64,000 nt of DNA, taken from positions 939,501 to 1,003,500 of the forward strand of contig NZ_UGOA01000001.1 in assembly GCF_900452385.1 (NCBI RefSeq). Reading direction: 5' to 3'. Below the pieces are notes generated by a model. The model was not told the origin of the DNA. It made no database searches and worked only from the letters and a program-made list of their open reading frames with translations. Below, piece after piece: positions 25,954 through 36,146 of this stretch. Position numbers and translations under genes: made by a program. How positions within the stretch are numbered: position 1 is the stretch's first letter; each line of letters begins with the position of its first letter. Source of the DNA: Legionella donaldsonii (GTDB taxonomy: Bacteria > Pseudomonadota > Gammaproteobacteria > Legionellales > Legionellaceae).

Positions 25954-27759
25954 TTGAGTGATCTAACGCGAATTCGCAATTTTTCTATTATTGCCCATAT
26001 TGATCATGGCAAGTCGACCCTTGCTGATCGATTCATCCAACTCTGTGGTGGTTTATCTGACCGGGAAATGGCAGAGCAGGTGCTTGATTCCATGGATATC
26101 GAGCGCGAGCGTGGTATTACCATCAAGGCACAGAGTGTATCACTAAATTATACAGCTCAAGACGGTAAAACGTATTTACTCAATTTTATTGATACGCCAG
26201 GCCATGTTGACTTTAGTTACGAAGTGTCTCGTTCACTGGCTGCTTGTGAAGGAGCGATTCTTGTCGTTGATGCAGCACAGGGTGTAGAGGCGCAAACGGT
26301 TGCTGTTTGTTACACAGCCATTGATCAATCGCTGGAGATCCTGCCCGTTCTCAATAAAATCGATTTACCGCAAGCTGAACCGGAGCGGGTCATTGCAGAA
26401 ATCGAAGATATTATTGGCCTTGAGGCCCATGGCGCAATTCGTGTCAGTGCTAAAAGTGGCCTTGGTGTTGAAGATGTACTCGAAGCCCTGGTTGCCCGTA
26501 TTCCCCCACCGCAAGGTGATATTGAAGCACCGTTGCAAGCGTTGATCATTGATTCATGGTTTGACAGCTATCTTGGCGTCGTTTCCTTAGTACGTATAGC
26601 CAATGGCTCAATGCGTAAAGGGGACAAGATGCGAGTCATGTCAACTGGCAGAACCTACGAAGTGGATCAGGTGGGTATTTTTACCCCCAAACGCACCAAA
26701 TTGGAGGTATTGCAGGCAGGAGAGGTTGGTTATGTGGTTGCCGGTATTAAAGAGATTCAGGGAGCACCGGTAGGGGATACGTTAACCTTGGAAAAAAATC
26801 AGGCGTTGAAACCTTTACCGGGTTTTCAACGAGTTAAGCCTCAGGTTTATGCCGGCCTTTTTCCAATCAGTGCAGATGATTTTGAAGCCTTTCGCGAAGC
26901 GTTAGCGAAATTAAGCCTTAATGATGCTTCGCTCTTTTATGAACCTGAGTCTTCAGAAGCCTTGGGCTTTGGTTTTCGCTGTGGTTTTCTGGGGATGCTG
27001 CATATGGAAATTGTGCAGGAAAGACTCGAGCGCGAATATAATCTTGATTTGATTTCGACCGCGCCGACAGTCGTTTACCAGGTGATTACGACCAAAGGCG
27101 AAACGGTCATGATTGATAATCCCTCGCAATTACCACCGTCACAACAAATAAAGCAAATGTTCGAACCGATTGTGCGGGCAAGTATTTTGGTTCCCCAAGA
27201 TTATCTGGGGCAAATCATCAGTCTTTGTGTTGAGCGTCGTGGCGTACAAATCAATATGACATACAGTGGTCGCCAAGTCTCGGTGGTTTATGATTTGCCA
27301 ATGAGTGAAGTGGTCTCCGATTTCTTTGATCGTTTGAAATCAGTGAGTCGTGGTTATGCCTCTTTGGATTATAATTTTATACGCTTCGAGGAAGCAGATT
27401 TGGTGAAAATGGATGTTTTGATTAATAACGAGCGTGTTGATGCCTTGGCTGTTATTGTCCATCGCGATGCTGCTTATCATCGTGGCAAAGCCTTGGCTGA
27501 TAAAATGCGTGAACTGATTCCGCGCCAGATGTTCGATGTTGCTATTCAGGCTGCACTAGGGAATCACATTATTGCCAGACAAACAGTAAAAGCGTTACGT
27601 AAGAATGTAACAGCAAAATGTTATGGCGGCGACGTAAGTCGTAAGCGTAAACTGCTTGAAAAGCAAAAGGCCGGTAAAAAACGGATGAAGCAGGTGGGGC
27701 ATGTGGAAATCCCACAAGAAGCTTTTATGGCAGTTTTTCAAACTGATCGAAAAAAGTAA
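25954..27759 (+). CDS. lepA: Elongation factor 4 (LepA), ribosome-associated GTPase
   Basis: The 601-residue translational GTPase has P-loop [10 protein letters not shown]2/G3 segments RGITIKAQS and DTPGH, and NKIDLP, followed by domains II, III, V and the LepA-specific C-terminal domain ([18 protein letters not shown] and the [22 protein letters not shown] tail that is the LepA hallmark). It acts on stalled or mis-translocated ribosomes. The start is a TTG. It is followed by lepB after 43 bases and rnc, the usual lepA-lepB-rnc order. Confidence 0.97.
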   Translation: MSDLTRIRNFSIIAHIDHGKSTLADRFIQLCGGLSDREMAEQVLDSMDIERERGITIKAQSVSLNYTAQDGKTYLLNFIDTPGHVDFSYEVSRSLAACEGAILVVDAAQGVEAQTVAVCYTAIDQSLEILPVLNKIDLPQAEPERVIAEIEDIIGLEAHGAIRVSAKSGLGVEDVLEALVARIPPPQGDIEAPLQALIIDSWFDSYLGVVSLVRIANGSMRKGDKMRVMSTGRTYEVDQVGIFTPKRTKLEVLQAGEVGYVVAGIKEIQGAPVGDTLTLEKNQALKPLPGFQRVKPQVYAGLFPISADDFEAFREALAKLSLNDASLFYEPESSEALGFGFRCGFLGMLHMEIVQERLEREYNLDLISTAPTVVYQVITTKGETVMIDNPSQLPPSQQIKQMFEPIVRASILVPQDYLGQIISLCVERRGVQINMTYSGRQVSVVYDLPMSEVVSDFFDRLKSVSRGYASLDYNFIRFEEADLVKMDVLINNERVDALAVIVHRDAAYHRGKALADKMRELIPRQMFDVAIQAALGNHIIARQTVKALRKNVTAKCYGGDVSRKRKLLEKQKAGKKRMKQVGHVEIPQEAFMAVFQTDRKK

Positions 27760-27802
27760 ATCAGGAAATACTAGGGTCTGGTAATCATTCATAGGAACAA
27801 GC

Positions 27803-28558
27803 ATGAATTTCGCTCTGTTATTAGTCGTTCTTTCTTTGTTAAGTGGAAGTGTTTATTTACTGGATGTTTTGTTCTGGGCTAAGAAACGTAAGCCTGAACA
27901 GAAGCCTGGACGTATTATTGAATACTCACGTTCTTTTTTTCCAGTATTCTTTATTGTCCTTTTATTGAGATCCTTTCTGGTGGAACCTTTTCGTATCCCT
28001 TCCGGATCTTTGGAACCGACGTTATTGGTAGGTGATTTTCTTGCAGTCAATAAATTTGCTTATGGTATTCGCTTGCCAGTCTGGGAAAAGAAAGTAATTC
28101 CTATTGCGAATCCCAAATCGGGTGAAATCGCTGTTTTTCGTTGGCCACCTGATCCGAGCTATGACTATATCAAGCGAGTCATTGGCGTCGCGGGGGATAA
28201 GGTAAGTTATCATAACAAGGTTTTGACGATAAACGGGAAAGAAATGAAACAAACTTTTGTTGAATACACGGTCGATGAAAGTTCGGGTAAGGCCGTTGCT
28301 AAGTATCGAGAGAATCTGAATGGCATAGAACATGATATTTTTGTGCGGCCTGATGTTCCTGCGGAAGATTTTGATGTGGAGGTCCCTGCCGGGCAGTATT
28401 TCATGATGGGTGATAATCGTGATGACAGTGCTGACAGCCGTTTTTGGGGATTTGTAGAAGACAGCTATTTGCGCGGTAAAGCGTTTCTGGTATGGATGAG
28501 CTGGGATAGTAAAACGTCGAGGATACGTTGGTCAAAGATAGGTCGTTTAATCAATTAA
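27803..28558 (+). CDS. lepB: Signal peptidase I
   Basis: This inner-membrane protease removes Sec and Tat signal peptides. The 251-residue protein has two N-terminal hydrophobic segments (about 2-25 and 46-60). The catalytic Ser69 is in RIPSGSLEPTL (usual Met replaced by Leu after the Ser), the general base Lys124 is in DYIKRVIGVAGD, and GDNRDDSADSR (near 205) completes the active site. The length is shorter than E. coli LepB, as is common. Confidence 0.97.
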   Translation: MNFALLLVVLSLLSGSVYLLDVLFWAKKRKPEQKPGRIIEYSRSFFPVFFIVLLLRSFLVEPFRIPSGSLEPTLLVGDFLAVNKFAYGIRLPVWEKKVIPIANPKSGEIAVFRWPPDPSYDYIKRVIGVAGDKVSYHNKVLTINGKEMKQTFVEYTVDESSGKAVAKYRENLNGIEHDIFVRPDVPAEDFDVEVPAGQYFMMGDNRDDSADSRFWGFVEDSYLRGKAFLVWMSWDSKTSRIRWSKIGRLIN

Positions 28559-28602
28559 TCGCCTATACTAAACGTGAGTTCTAATGAGTAACGGGGTAGA
28601 TA

Positions 28603-29289
28603 TTGGTACAGGGTGATTTGCAACGTCTAAGCAGACGATTAGGTTATGAGTTTAAAACACTTGCCTTGTTAAAGCAGGCTCTAACACACTGTAGTGCTGG
28701 CAGCGAAAATAACGAACGTTTTGAGTTTCTTGGGGATTCCATCTTAAGTTTTGTTATTGCCAATGCTTTGTTTGAAATGTTTCCTGAACAAAGTGAAGGG
28801 CAACTAAGTCGTTTGCGTGCTTTTTTGGTTAAGGGAGAAATGCTGGCAGAAATTGCAACAGAAATTGAGCTAGGGGATTATTTGTACTTAGGGCAGGGCG
28901 AATTGAAAAGTGGTGGTTTTCGTCGGGCATCCATTTTAGCTGATGCTCTGGAAGCAATCATTGCGGCTGTTTTTCTCGATGGTGGTATTCAGGCCAGTCA
29001 ACAACTTATTCTTAGCTTGTATCAGTCGCGCCTGGATGATGAGGGCCTGCACGATAATTTAAAAGATGCTAAAACCCAGTTACAGGAATATTTGCAAGCT
29101 GAAAAACGGCCTTTGCCAGAATATAACCTGACCAAAATCGAAGGTGAAGAGCATGAGCAGGTTTTTCATGTCAGTTGTAAGGTGAATGGTTTTAGAACAG
29201 TAACGTCGGGGCAGGGACCGAATCGCCGTAAAGCTGAACAGCATGCAGCAACATTACTGCTGCAATTATTAAAAAAACCGTCTTCATAG
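28603..29289 (+). CDS. rnc: Ribonuclease III
   Basis: The endonuclease cleaves double-stranded RNA, including the rRNA precursor. In the 228 residues, an RNase III domain with NERFEFLGDSIL (Glu/Asp catalytic residues near 38-45) and DALEAIIAAVFLDGG (Asp/Glu near 114-117) precedes a C-terminal double-stranded RNA-binding domain (DAKTQLQEYLQAEKRPLPEY...). The start is probably TTG at 28603; a second TTG lies at 28618. The era gene usually next in this operon is absent; a convergent patatin gene follows at once. Confidence 0.96.
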   Translation: MVQGDLQRLSRRLGYEFKTLALLKQALTHCSAGSENNERFEFLGDSILSFVIANALFEMFPEQSEGQLSRLRAFLVKGEMLAEIATEIELGDYLYLGQGELKSGGFRRASILADALEAIIAAVFLDGGIQASQQLILSLYQSRLDDEGLHDNLKDAKTQLQEYLQAEKRPLPEYNLTKIEGEEHEQVFHVSCKVNGFRTVTSGQGPNRRKAEQHAATLLLQLLKKPSS

Positions 29290-29291
29290 GC

Positions 29292-30329
29292 TCAAAGAAG
29301 TGAATCGAGTTCAAAACTCGAGCGTTGATTTAAATCTTTACCATGTTGGCTTAGAAACAATTCAGCTGAATGTCTACCTTGTTCGCGCAACATGCATAGA
29401 AAAGGCCATTCAGCATTAAGTTTTGAGGAATAGCCGAGGTGAACCATGTCTTCACTGGCAATGCGATGAATCCGCATTTTTGCCCAGCGCGTGCCCTCAC
29501 ACTGTCCCAAGTCTGCAACCTGCCTTAATATTGCAATCATACGTAATTCTTTCATCAAGCTAGCATTGAAAGCCACTTCATTCAGCCGATTAAGAATCTC
29601 TCGTGCACTTTTAGGTGTTCCAGGGCGTTCAACTGGATTGATCTGTATTAAAATGGTATCGCTGGATTCACATTCCTTTACGAGCGGGGTGATTGTGGGA
29701 TTACCTGTATAACCGCCATCCCAATAGGCTTCACCTTCTATCTCGACTGCTTGGAATAAGGTTGGCAGGCAGGCTGAGGCCAGTAAAACATCCGGTGTTA
29801 TTTCTTTATTTCTAAATACCTTACCTTGACCGGTTCTCACATTCGTTGCTGTTACGAATAATTTTATAGGCGATTTAGCGAGTCGTTTAAAGTCAATGCT
29901 CTCATTCAAAATAGCACGCAGGGGATTAAACATCATGGGATTAAGGTCATAAGGAGAATAAAGACGAGATGCAAAATCAAAAGCAAGAAATAAAGGTGAG
30001 TTATCCAGTGTCCATCTCCCTGCAAGGATATCCCAGATGCCACGTTGAAAAGGACTATAAGCGGCAGCTTGAGAAACTCGCAGCCAAAATTCTTCAAGCG
30101 CTTTTTTCCCACCCTCAGGACCACCTTCGAGGTAGCCACTCGCTAATACGGCAGCGTTCATAGAGCCGGCCGAGGTTCCCGAAATGCCCTCAATAAGCAG
30201 GCTTGGCTCCTCCAATAACCTATCGATAACTCCCCAGGTGTAAGCGCCATGTGCGCCGCCTCCTTGTAACGCCAGGTCAATTAATACCGGGTTTCGCGAA
30301 GAAAGAATGTTTTTTGTTTTCGCTGGCAT
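29292..30329 (-). CDS. Patatin-like phospholipase
   Basis: The 345-residue protein has the patatin oxyanion-hole motif LALQGGGAHGAYTWGV (about 17-32), the nucleophile motif GTSAG (about 50-54) and the catalytic Asp motif WDGGYTGNP (about 203-211), so the Ser-Asp dyad is complete. It should hydrolyse acyl-ester lipids. There is no signal peptide. Patatin-like proteins in Legionella include secreted phospholipases such as VipD and PatA-type enzymes; the short length here, close to the catalytic domain alone, resembles the smaller chromosomal patatins. It ends 3 bases from rnc, convergent. Confidence 0.92.
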   Translation of the reverse strand: MPAKTKNILSSRNPVLIDLALQGGGAHGAYTWGVIDRLLEEPSLLIEGISGTSAGSMNAAVLASGYLEGGPEGGKKALEEFWLRVSQAAAYSPFQRGIWDILAGRWTLDNSPLFLAFDFASRLYSPYDLNPMMFNPLRAILNESIDFKRLAKSPIKLFVTATNVRTGQGKVFRNKEITPDVLLASACLPTLFQAVEIEGEAYWDGGYTGNPTITPLVKECESSDTILIQINPVERPGTPKSAREILNRLNEVAFNASLMKELRMIAILRQVADLGQCEGTRWAKMRIHRIASEDMVHLGYSSKLNAEWPFLCMLREQGRHSAELFLSQHGKDLNQRSSFELDSLL

Positions 30330-30394
30330 GAACTCTTATCCATAAGAGATATCGATATAAAAATCTTAGCACAGCTTTCATGCTGATTCTTTCA

Positions 30395-31876
30395 TTATGG
30401 CTGTAAGAAATGTACGCCTCGAGTAAAAGCGTCATGGTGGTCTAAACTGTCGTTTTCTTCGATGATTTTAGAGCACTGCTCGTTAAAAACCAGGGCATAG
30501 AAATTGTCTGTCGTTCTATCACGTATAGTTACTATGAGAAGAAGCAAGAACAGAAGAATAGAATTATGATGAGGGTAAAGGGACGCTTCGGAAGCTGTTT
30601 TAACCGTTTGGTACCTTGCTTCGCCAGGTGTTATCCCTCTGCCAGCAATCCCATCCCCACATTTATGAAAAATTCCTGCTACACTACCGGGAACCCAATT
30701 GGTTTTTCCATCCAAAGTGACTTGCGTACCCCTTTTCACGTTGTAATGGGTATTGATAATGACTTTTTGCATGTTTCTTAGATAGCGGCGATCCTCTTCA
30801 TCAGTGTTCAAAACCTCTCCCTTCAATACAAGAGAGTCTCTTTGCCGCGCAATAACCTGATTAGGTCTTGGGTTAGTAAATCGAATCGTATTATCGCATT
30901 GATACAGTATTTTGGTGATGTCGTCAGCAAATTGGGAAAGACAGTCGCCTCGTTTCGCTCCATCTAACCGGTCTTTAAATGTGCTACGACTATTTATTTT
31001 CATTGCGTAAAGAGCATCTCGCTCCTCTCTTGGCAAGGATTCTACGAAAGCACAGAGGTTTGCAAACGCTCTTTTTTTTGTGTCAACCCTGCGACGGTAG
31101 AAGAAACTGTCGATACGGTTTTCGGCATCAAACTGATTGGAGACCAGCTCAGCATAGTCTTTTAAAGCAGCGAATGCCGATTTACTCAATTTTCCGTTCA
31201 TCGTGTTGACATAGGCAAGGTAGACTGCACGGTGTGAACACTCCGGATGAGCAATAGTTTGGGCTGGATTAATATTTTGGCGAGCATAAAAATTTTCCAA
31301 TCGGCCGGTTTCTTTGAAGTTCGCCAGGATGTCATCAAAAGTAAGTAGATCAAATTGAACGCTTGATGCAGCTGGATTGCCTCCTGCACCTGGCCCGCCA
31401 ACGAGAGCTACCTCTTCTACTTCTCCTCCTGCTACTTGTGCAGGGATCTGGAGAGGCGTTCTACGCACGGCACATAAATCAGCGTGCTTCATGGTATAAA
31501 GATTATTTGCCAGTAAATCGTAATCCTGTACCGCACCGGGTAATAAGAAATGATGATAGTTTCTTTCGCCTTTGTACAAGGCGATGAGCTTTGCGATATT
31601 GATTAAGTCCGTATGTTTGTCGCTATTATTTTTACCATACAGTTCTTTATAGAAATCGTCTTGTGCCACAAAAGAATGAATCGCCTTAATCAGCTTACCC
31701 ATAGTAAGCGTTTCAAAGTCTAAAAGGGCAAAGTAGTATCGATTTTTATTCAGAGACTTTAATTTTGCAAGAAGTGTTTCCCAAATAAGTTCTTGGGATA
31801 CGAGTTGCTGGGTCTCTTTCCACTGTTCGTCGGAGGAGCAGTTATGATTATAAATTGTTACAAAGTACTCAAACAT
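30395..31876 (-). CDS. Unrecognised 493-residue protein, possible effector
   Basis: I do not recognise this family. The ATG follows GAGAGG. No signal peptide is present. The protein is mostly helical and charged, with a flexible Gly/Ala/Pro-rich insert at about 147-172 (VAGGEVEEVALVGGPGAG) and one hydrophobic stretch near residue 446 (SILLFLLLLIVTI) that could insert in a membrane. Several Cys and His are scattered (for example HPECSH near 207) but no known catalytic motif is evident. The gene is single, flanked by a 359-base AT-rich gap upstream. Confidence 0.65.
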   Translation of the reverse strand: MFEYFVTIYNHNCSSDEQWKETQQLVSQELIWETLLAKLKSLNKNRYYFALLDFETLTMGKLIKAIHSFVAQDDFYKELYGKNNSDKHTDLINIAKLIALYKGERNYHHFLLPGAVQDYDLLANNLYTMKHADLCAVRRTPLQIPAQVAGGEVEEVALVGGPGAGGNPAASSVQFDLLTFDDILANFKETGRLENFYARQNINPAQTIAHPECSHRAVYLAYVNTMNGKLSKSAFAALKDYAELVSNQFDAENRIDSFFYRRRVDTKKRAFANLCAFVESLPREERDALYAMKINSRSTFKDRLDGAKRGDCLSQFADDITKILYQCDNTIRFTNPRPNQVIARQRDSLVLKGEVLNTDEEDRRYLRNMQKVIINTHYNVKRGTQVTLDGKTNWVPGSVAGIFHKCGDGIAGRGITPGEARYQTVKTASEASLYPHHNSILLFLLLLIVTIRDRTTDNFYALVFNEQCSKIIEENDSLDHHDAFTRGVHFLQP

Positions 31877-32235
31877 TGTGAGCCTCTCTGATTAATAATT
31901 GCTTGCTTATTAAATTTTGCGGCAGTTATAGATCAATTTTTGCACCATGCTACCATTAACAACAATTTTTTGTCAATTATTTTGCTCTGTGAAAAACAAT
32001 TAGTCACTGTGAAAAATTAAGAATGATTAATTATCCTGCAGGAAAGAATGAAATTGTCTATAACAGTATAATAATTATTTTATTTGGGTATCCACTATCT
32101 GCATAAAATTTATTCTATGGCATTGATGGTCCAAACTGCTGAGTTTTGATTTTCGCAAAGAATGTCTACTAAACTTAAGAAGAAATAAAGCTCGAGTTAA
32201 TAATGGGGATTGGTTACTGACTAAAGGAAGAGGAA
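31877..32235. other. AT-rich intergenic region
   Basis: The 359 bases between two divergent genes are very AT-rich. No gene, repeat or clear hairpin is seen. They must contain promoters for both the unrecognised protein and the solute-binding protein. Confidence 0.4.
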
Positions 32236-32979
32236 ATGGGATTATTAAAAAGGCTGGTTTGGCCATTCGTTTTATGTTTTATTCTAAGTATTTCTCCAAG
32301 TTATGCTGATACGAATGTTAAGGTAGGTACGGTTTTTTTTGATCCCCCTTTTGTGATGTCAATTAATCAAGGTTTCGATATTGATTTGATACGTGCCATT
32401 TTCCAACGGATGAAAACGTCTTATGAGATTATCCCGATGGATTACAATCAGTTATTTACGGCGCTAAATGACGGGACAATTGATATTGCTATCGGCGGTA
32501 TTTCTATTTCTCCTGACAGAGAAGCCGTTTATATTTTCACTTTGCCTTATATGGTGAGTAAGGGGCAATTTTTAATTTTGAAAAACAGCGGTATTAAATC
32601 AATCGATAACTTACTGGGTGGAAAAGTGGGTGTTATAAGGGGGGAAGAGCAGGGCGGAGTTTTTTATAATTATTTGTCTACCAATTACATAAATCAATTC
32701 CAACTGATGAAGTTTGATGACATGGAAGATATTATTACGGCCTTAAGTAATAAGAGCATTACAGCAGCCTTTCTTAATCAACCCACAGCTGCTTATTGGG
32801 AGCAAAATGGAGGTGGCCAGTTTAAAGCTTTGGGACAACCTGCAATTATAGGGTCTGGTTATGGGATTATGGCTTTACCAACCCATTCAGCCTTAATAGG
32901 AACGATTAATCAGCAATTGCAGGGCATCGAAAAAGACAATACTTATTTAAATCTATACGGTACTTATTTCTCTGATTGA
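32236..32979 (+). CDS. Periplasmic amino acid-type solute-binding protein
   Basis: The 247-residue protein has a signal peptide (to about SYA, residue 24) and a single SBP_bac_3 domain. Typical segments are FDIDLIRAIFQRM (about 48-60), the LNDGTIDIAIGGISISPDR lobe hinge (about 76-94) and GGKVGVIRGEEQGG (about 131). It should bind an amino acid or similar small molecule in the periplasm. No permease or ATPase gene is adjacent, so it may work with a distant transporter. The GGAAGAGG ribosome binding site precedes the ATG. Confidence 0.88.
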   Translation: MGLLKRLVWPFVLCFILSISPSYADTNVKVGTVFFDPPFVMSINQGFDIDLIRAIFQRMKTSYEIIPMDYNQLFTALNDGTIDIAIGGISISPDREAVYIFTLPYMVSKGQFLILKNSGIKSIDNLLGGKVGVIRGEEQGGVFYNYLSTNYINQFQLMKFDDMEDIITALSNKSITAAFLNQPTAAYWEQNGGGQFKALGQPAIIGSGYGIMALPTHSALIGTINQQLQGIEKDNTYLNLYGTYFSD

Positions 32980-33062
32980 TGAACCCCTTGTGTGGACTCT
33001 GACAAAGATCTTGGGAATAATAACCTCTAGTTCTTCGTATCTTCCTTTGCATGAGGTTATCT

Positions 33063-33521
33063 ATGTCTTCTTCATTTTCGCGGCTGGATTGGTTTGATAA
33101 TGCTGAACAACGTCCTCATCCCTGGCCTGGATTAAACTGGTTGACTGCGATGCTAGTCGTGCCCGATGTTAAAAAGGCAGTGTCATTTTATGAAGAAGTC
33201 TTTGGTTTTGTTCCTATTTTTGAACTACCTGATGACCAGGGTGAGTTGGTTTTTGCCCGTTTGCGTTATAGGGGGTGTAATTTTACCCTAAGTCAAGAGA
33301 GCGCTTTTAATTTTGAAGGGGGTTCACCACAGACTACGAATAATATTCCGCCGTTTATTTTTTATGTGTATGTCGATGATGTTGATAAACTGTATGCTCA
33401 AGCTATTGCTAAGGGATGTCGATCCCTGGCTGAACCGAATGTCCAATTTTGGGGAGATAAAACAGCACGGCTTGCCGATCCCTTTGGTTATCGTTGGGAT
33501 ATTGCGTTAAAAGTAGTTTAG
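33063..33521 (+). CDS. Glyoxalase/bleomycin-resistance/dioxygenase (VOC) superfamily protein
   Basis: The 152-residue protein reads as a VOC fold: AMLVVPDVKKAVSFYEEVFGF at about residues 30-50, and the C-terminal FWGDKTARLADPFGYRWDIA typical of this superfamily. Metal-ligand positions are not complete enough to predict a reaction. The ATG at 33063 follows GAGG; the frame is open from 33051. The gene is 74 bases upstream of the acyl-CoA dehydrogenase-like gene and may be cotranscribed. Confidence 0.85.
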   Translation: MSSSFSRLDWFDNAEQRPHPWPGLNWLTAMLVVPDVKKAVSFYEEVFGFVPIFELPDDQGELVFARLRYRGCNFTLSQESAFNFEGGSPQTTNNIPPFIFYVYVDDVDKLYAQAIAKGCRSLAEPNVQFWGDKTARLADPFGYRWDIALKVV

Positions 33522-33595
33522 GATTAACAGAATGATTGATTAACGGGGTTGCTTCACTATCTTGAAGAAACCTGCCACCAGGCTAGGGGGGAAGG

Positions 33596-35305
33596 ATGAA
33601 CGTTGATAAGGACTATCAACAGGCAAGAACTGATTTTCAAACGTGGCGCCAACAATTGCAAGAGAATATTTTGAGGCCCAATTCTTCTCTTATGCATACC
33701 TATCAATGCTATTTTTCCCAACAACCAGACTTCATGCAACAACTAAGTCGTTTTGCTCTTCAAGTGGCAGAGCAATTAGAACCCCTTGTAGTAGAAAATA
33801 ATTTAGATGCTAATCTGCCAAAAATTGAACAATATAATGCCATTGGTGAGCGGCATGATCGGGTCATTCATCACCCTTCCTATGTTGCTGCTGGCGACCT
33901 CATTTATGGTTCAGGCTTAATGCGCTATTTGCTTACAGCAGGCCAAATGCAAAAGACCCTCAGCCTGTTCCTGCTATCTGCACATGCTGGTGAAGCCGGG
34001 CATAATTGTCCTATCGCTTGTTCAGCTGGCGTAATTCGTATCTTAAGCCATTACTCGCAATTAAAACAAACGAAGTATTATTTGGATAAATTAACAGAGC
34101 CTGCTTTTAGTCAAAATTACACCGGAGCACAGTTTTTAACTGAGATTCAAGGGGGTTCTGATGTTGGCGCAAATGCCGCTTATGCCTATCAAGATAATGA
34201 AGGGCAATGGCGGATTAGCGGAGAAAAATGGTTTTGTTCCAATGCCAATGCGGATTTGATTTTATTGACAGCCCGCTATGATCAACAGGTTAGTGGAACC
34301 CGGGGCCTAGGATTGTTTTTGTTGCCAAGTCAATTGTCGGATGGTAAGCCTAACCAATTTAAACTCAGACGTTTAAAACAAAAAATTGGTACTCGTTCAA
34401 TGGCGACGGCTGAAATTGATTTTGAAGCAGCGTTCGCTTATCCGATGGGGGAAATGGCTCAAGGCATTAACTTGGTCATGGAAAATGTTTTGCATTTATC
34501 GCGAATTTTTAATGCCTTTTCCGTTTTGGGTATGGCAAGACGTGCTTATCAAATCGCTTATTACTATGCAGTTAATCGCGCTGCTTTCCAGCATAAAATT
34601 ATTAAGTATCCCTTGGTAAAAGAAACATTAGCCCATATCAAAGCTGAAAATACCGCGTTGCTGGCCAGTATTTTTCATATGGTACATCTTCAGGATGAAT
34701 TGGATGCTAATCCGCAACAAGAGCATGCTAAAACGCAGCAGCTTCTTTTGCGAACTTTGGCGAATATCAATAAATATTATACTGCCAAGCGCACAGTAGA
34801 GAATGTCCATCATTGTCTTGATATCCTGGCTGGTAATGGAACAATAGAAAGTTTTTCTTCTTTACCCCGTTTATTAAGGGATTGTATTGTTTGTGAAAAT
34901 TGGGAAGGAACCCATTTTACCTTATGGATGCAAACCTTAAGAGACATTAATAAATTTCAAGTGGATGAGTTGTTTCTAGCTCATTTATTGCAACTACTCA
35001 ATCAAGTGAAAGAGAGTTCTCAGCATAAACTGACCCTACAGGAAAATATTGTTGTTTTGGCTGAAAAAATTAAAGTAATGAAAAGAGTATCGGCTGAAGA
35101 GCAAAGTTTGCAAATACAAGAAATCATTGAAAAGATGGCTATCTTGCATGCAGCTTTAACGTTAGTTTTAGAACTGCAAGTAGGAAATCCACCCGAAGCA
35201 AAGAAGGGGGCTTTGGATTTATTTATGCAAAAACACATCAATAAAAATGGTTATCCTTATACCGATTATATAGGGTTATTAAATGCCATTCTGGCTATTA
35301 ATTAA
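33596..35305 (+). CDS. Acyl-CoA dehydrogenase-family flavoprotein (AidB-like length)
   Basis: The 569-residue protein has an acyl-CoA dehydrogenase fold: GAQFLTEIQGGSDVG (FAD/substrate segment near residue 180), WRISGEKWFCSNANAD (near 204-219), and ENWEGTHFTLWMQTLRD (near 439) corresponding to the WEGT motif of the AidB/ACAD group. The C-terminal 120 residues form an extra helical domain. It probably oxidises an acyl-CoA or acts in alkylation-type stress; the substrate cannot be read from the sequence. The ribosome binding site is GGGGGGAAGG. Confidence 0.87.
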   Translation: MNVDKDYQQARTDFQTWRQQLQENILRPNSSLMHTYQCYFSQQPDFMQQLSRFALQVAEQLEPLVVENNLDANLPKIEQYNAIGERHDRVIHHPSYVAAGDLIYGSGLMRYLLTAGQMQKTLSLFLLSAHAGEAGHNCPIACSAGVIRILSHYSQLKQTKYYLDKLTEPAFSQNYTGAQFLTEIQGGSDVGANAAYAYQDNEGQWRISGEKWFCSNANADLILLTARYDQQVSGTRGLGLFLLPSQLSDGKPNQFKLRRLKQKIGTRSMATAEIDFEAAFAYPMGEMAQGINLVMENVLHLSRIFNAFSVLGMARRAYQIAYYYAVNRAAFQHKIIKYPLVKETLAHIKAENTALLASIFHMVHLQDELDANPQQEHAKTQQLLLRTLANINKYYTAKRTVENVHHCLDILAGNGTIESFSSLPRLLRDCIVCENWEGTHFTLWMQTLRDINKFQVDELFLAHLLQLLNQVKESSQHKLTLQENIVVLAEKIKVMKRVSAEEQSLQIQEIIEKMAILHAALTLVLELQVGNPPEAKKGALDLFMQKHINKNGYPYTDYIGLLNAILAIN

Positions 35306-35419
35306 CATGGGTTCGATATAAAGAACCTGATTTTTATCTTGTTAAGCAAACGCTTAACTATCGGCTTTATAGTTACTATTTTATTATAATGATCAAATCA
35401 TTTATTCCTGGGTAAGAAA

Positions 35420-36145
35420 ATGACGAAAAAAGAAGGCTTAATTCTAAAAATAGTAATGTCGCTTTTATGGTTTGGGTTCTTGGCGAATTCTTATGCCTTG
35501 GAAAAACAGATTTCTACGAAAAAAATAAGTTTTCAACAGATCAATGGGCTTTATAATTTTTTTGGTAAAAAAATCAGTGTATTGGAACAAAATATCAATA
35601 AAGATAAGTTACCTGAACCCTATAATTTTTTGCTGGTACAGCCCTTAATGACAATGGGCATAGAAAAATATTACCATCGTACGCCAAAAATTGAGATAAT
35701 ATCTGCCAAAAAGGATGAGCAGGCGAACACTTATTCCCGTGCAATCGTTATGTTGATAGATGGTAATAAAAAGCGGGATGATGTAAATATTGCCCAATTA
35801 AGGAATGAAGCAGTGGCAGTGGAGTTCGCTCTAATCACTATGAACTTTAGTGAGTTGCCTGATAAGGTAATAACCGGAGTACTGGATACCAAGATTCCTT
35901 TTGGGAAACTCTTGGTAATTAACCAATTAAAAACCTATGATACTGGCCAGCAATATTTTGCAGTGCAATGTGATTCAGTGATTGAGCATTACCTCCATTG
36001 CCCTAAAAATAGCAGGCTTTATGGACGTACTAACACCATAATAAGAAAGGATAGCCAAAAATGGATTGCACAGGTTGTAGAAATTTTATCTGGTCCCAGA
36101 TGCCAGGATAAAAGTTGTCAAAATTTAATGATAGGAATTAGGTAG
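35420..36145 (+). CDS. Hypothetical exported protein
   Basis: The 241-residue protein has a basic N-terminus and a hydrophobic core ending at NSYALEKQ, a plausible Sec signal peptide with cleavage after YA-L (about residue 27). The rest is soluble, with four Cys near the C-terminus (around [11 protein letters not shown] and CQDKSCQ) that could form disulfides in the periplasm. I do not recognise the family. It ends one base before trhO. Confidence 0.65.
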   Translation: MTKKEGLILKIVMSLLWFGFLANSYALEKQISTKKISFQQINGLYNFFGKKISVLEQNINKDKLPEPYNFLLVQPLMTMGIEKYYHRTPKIEIISAKKDEQANTYSRAIVMLIDGNKKRDDVNIAQLRNEAVAVEFALITMNFSELPDKVITGVLDTKIPFGKLLVINQLKTYDTGQQYFAVQCDSVIEHYLHCPKNSRLYGRTNTIIRKDSQKWIAQVVEILSGPRCQDKSCQNLMIGIR

Positions 36146-36146
36146 A

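Noticed and set aside
27772-27785. A lone AGGGTCTG upstream of lepB, considered as a copy of repeat family 3
   Set aside because: No matching inverted partner occurs nearby, so it is probably chance.
31880-31925. TTAAT-type repeats upstream of the unrecognised 493-residue protein, considered as a PmrA-like regulatory site
   Set aside because: The spacing between the motifs is not that of a tandem pair, and such motifs are expected by chance in AT-rich DNA.
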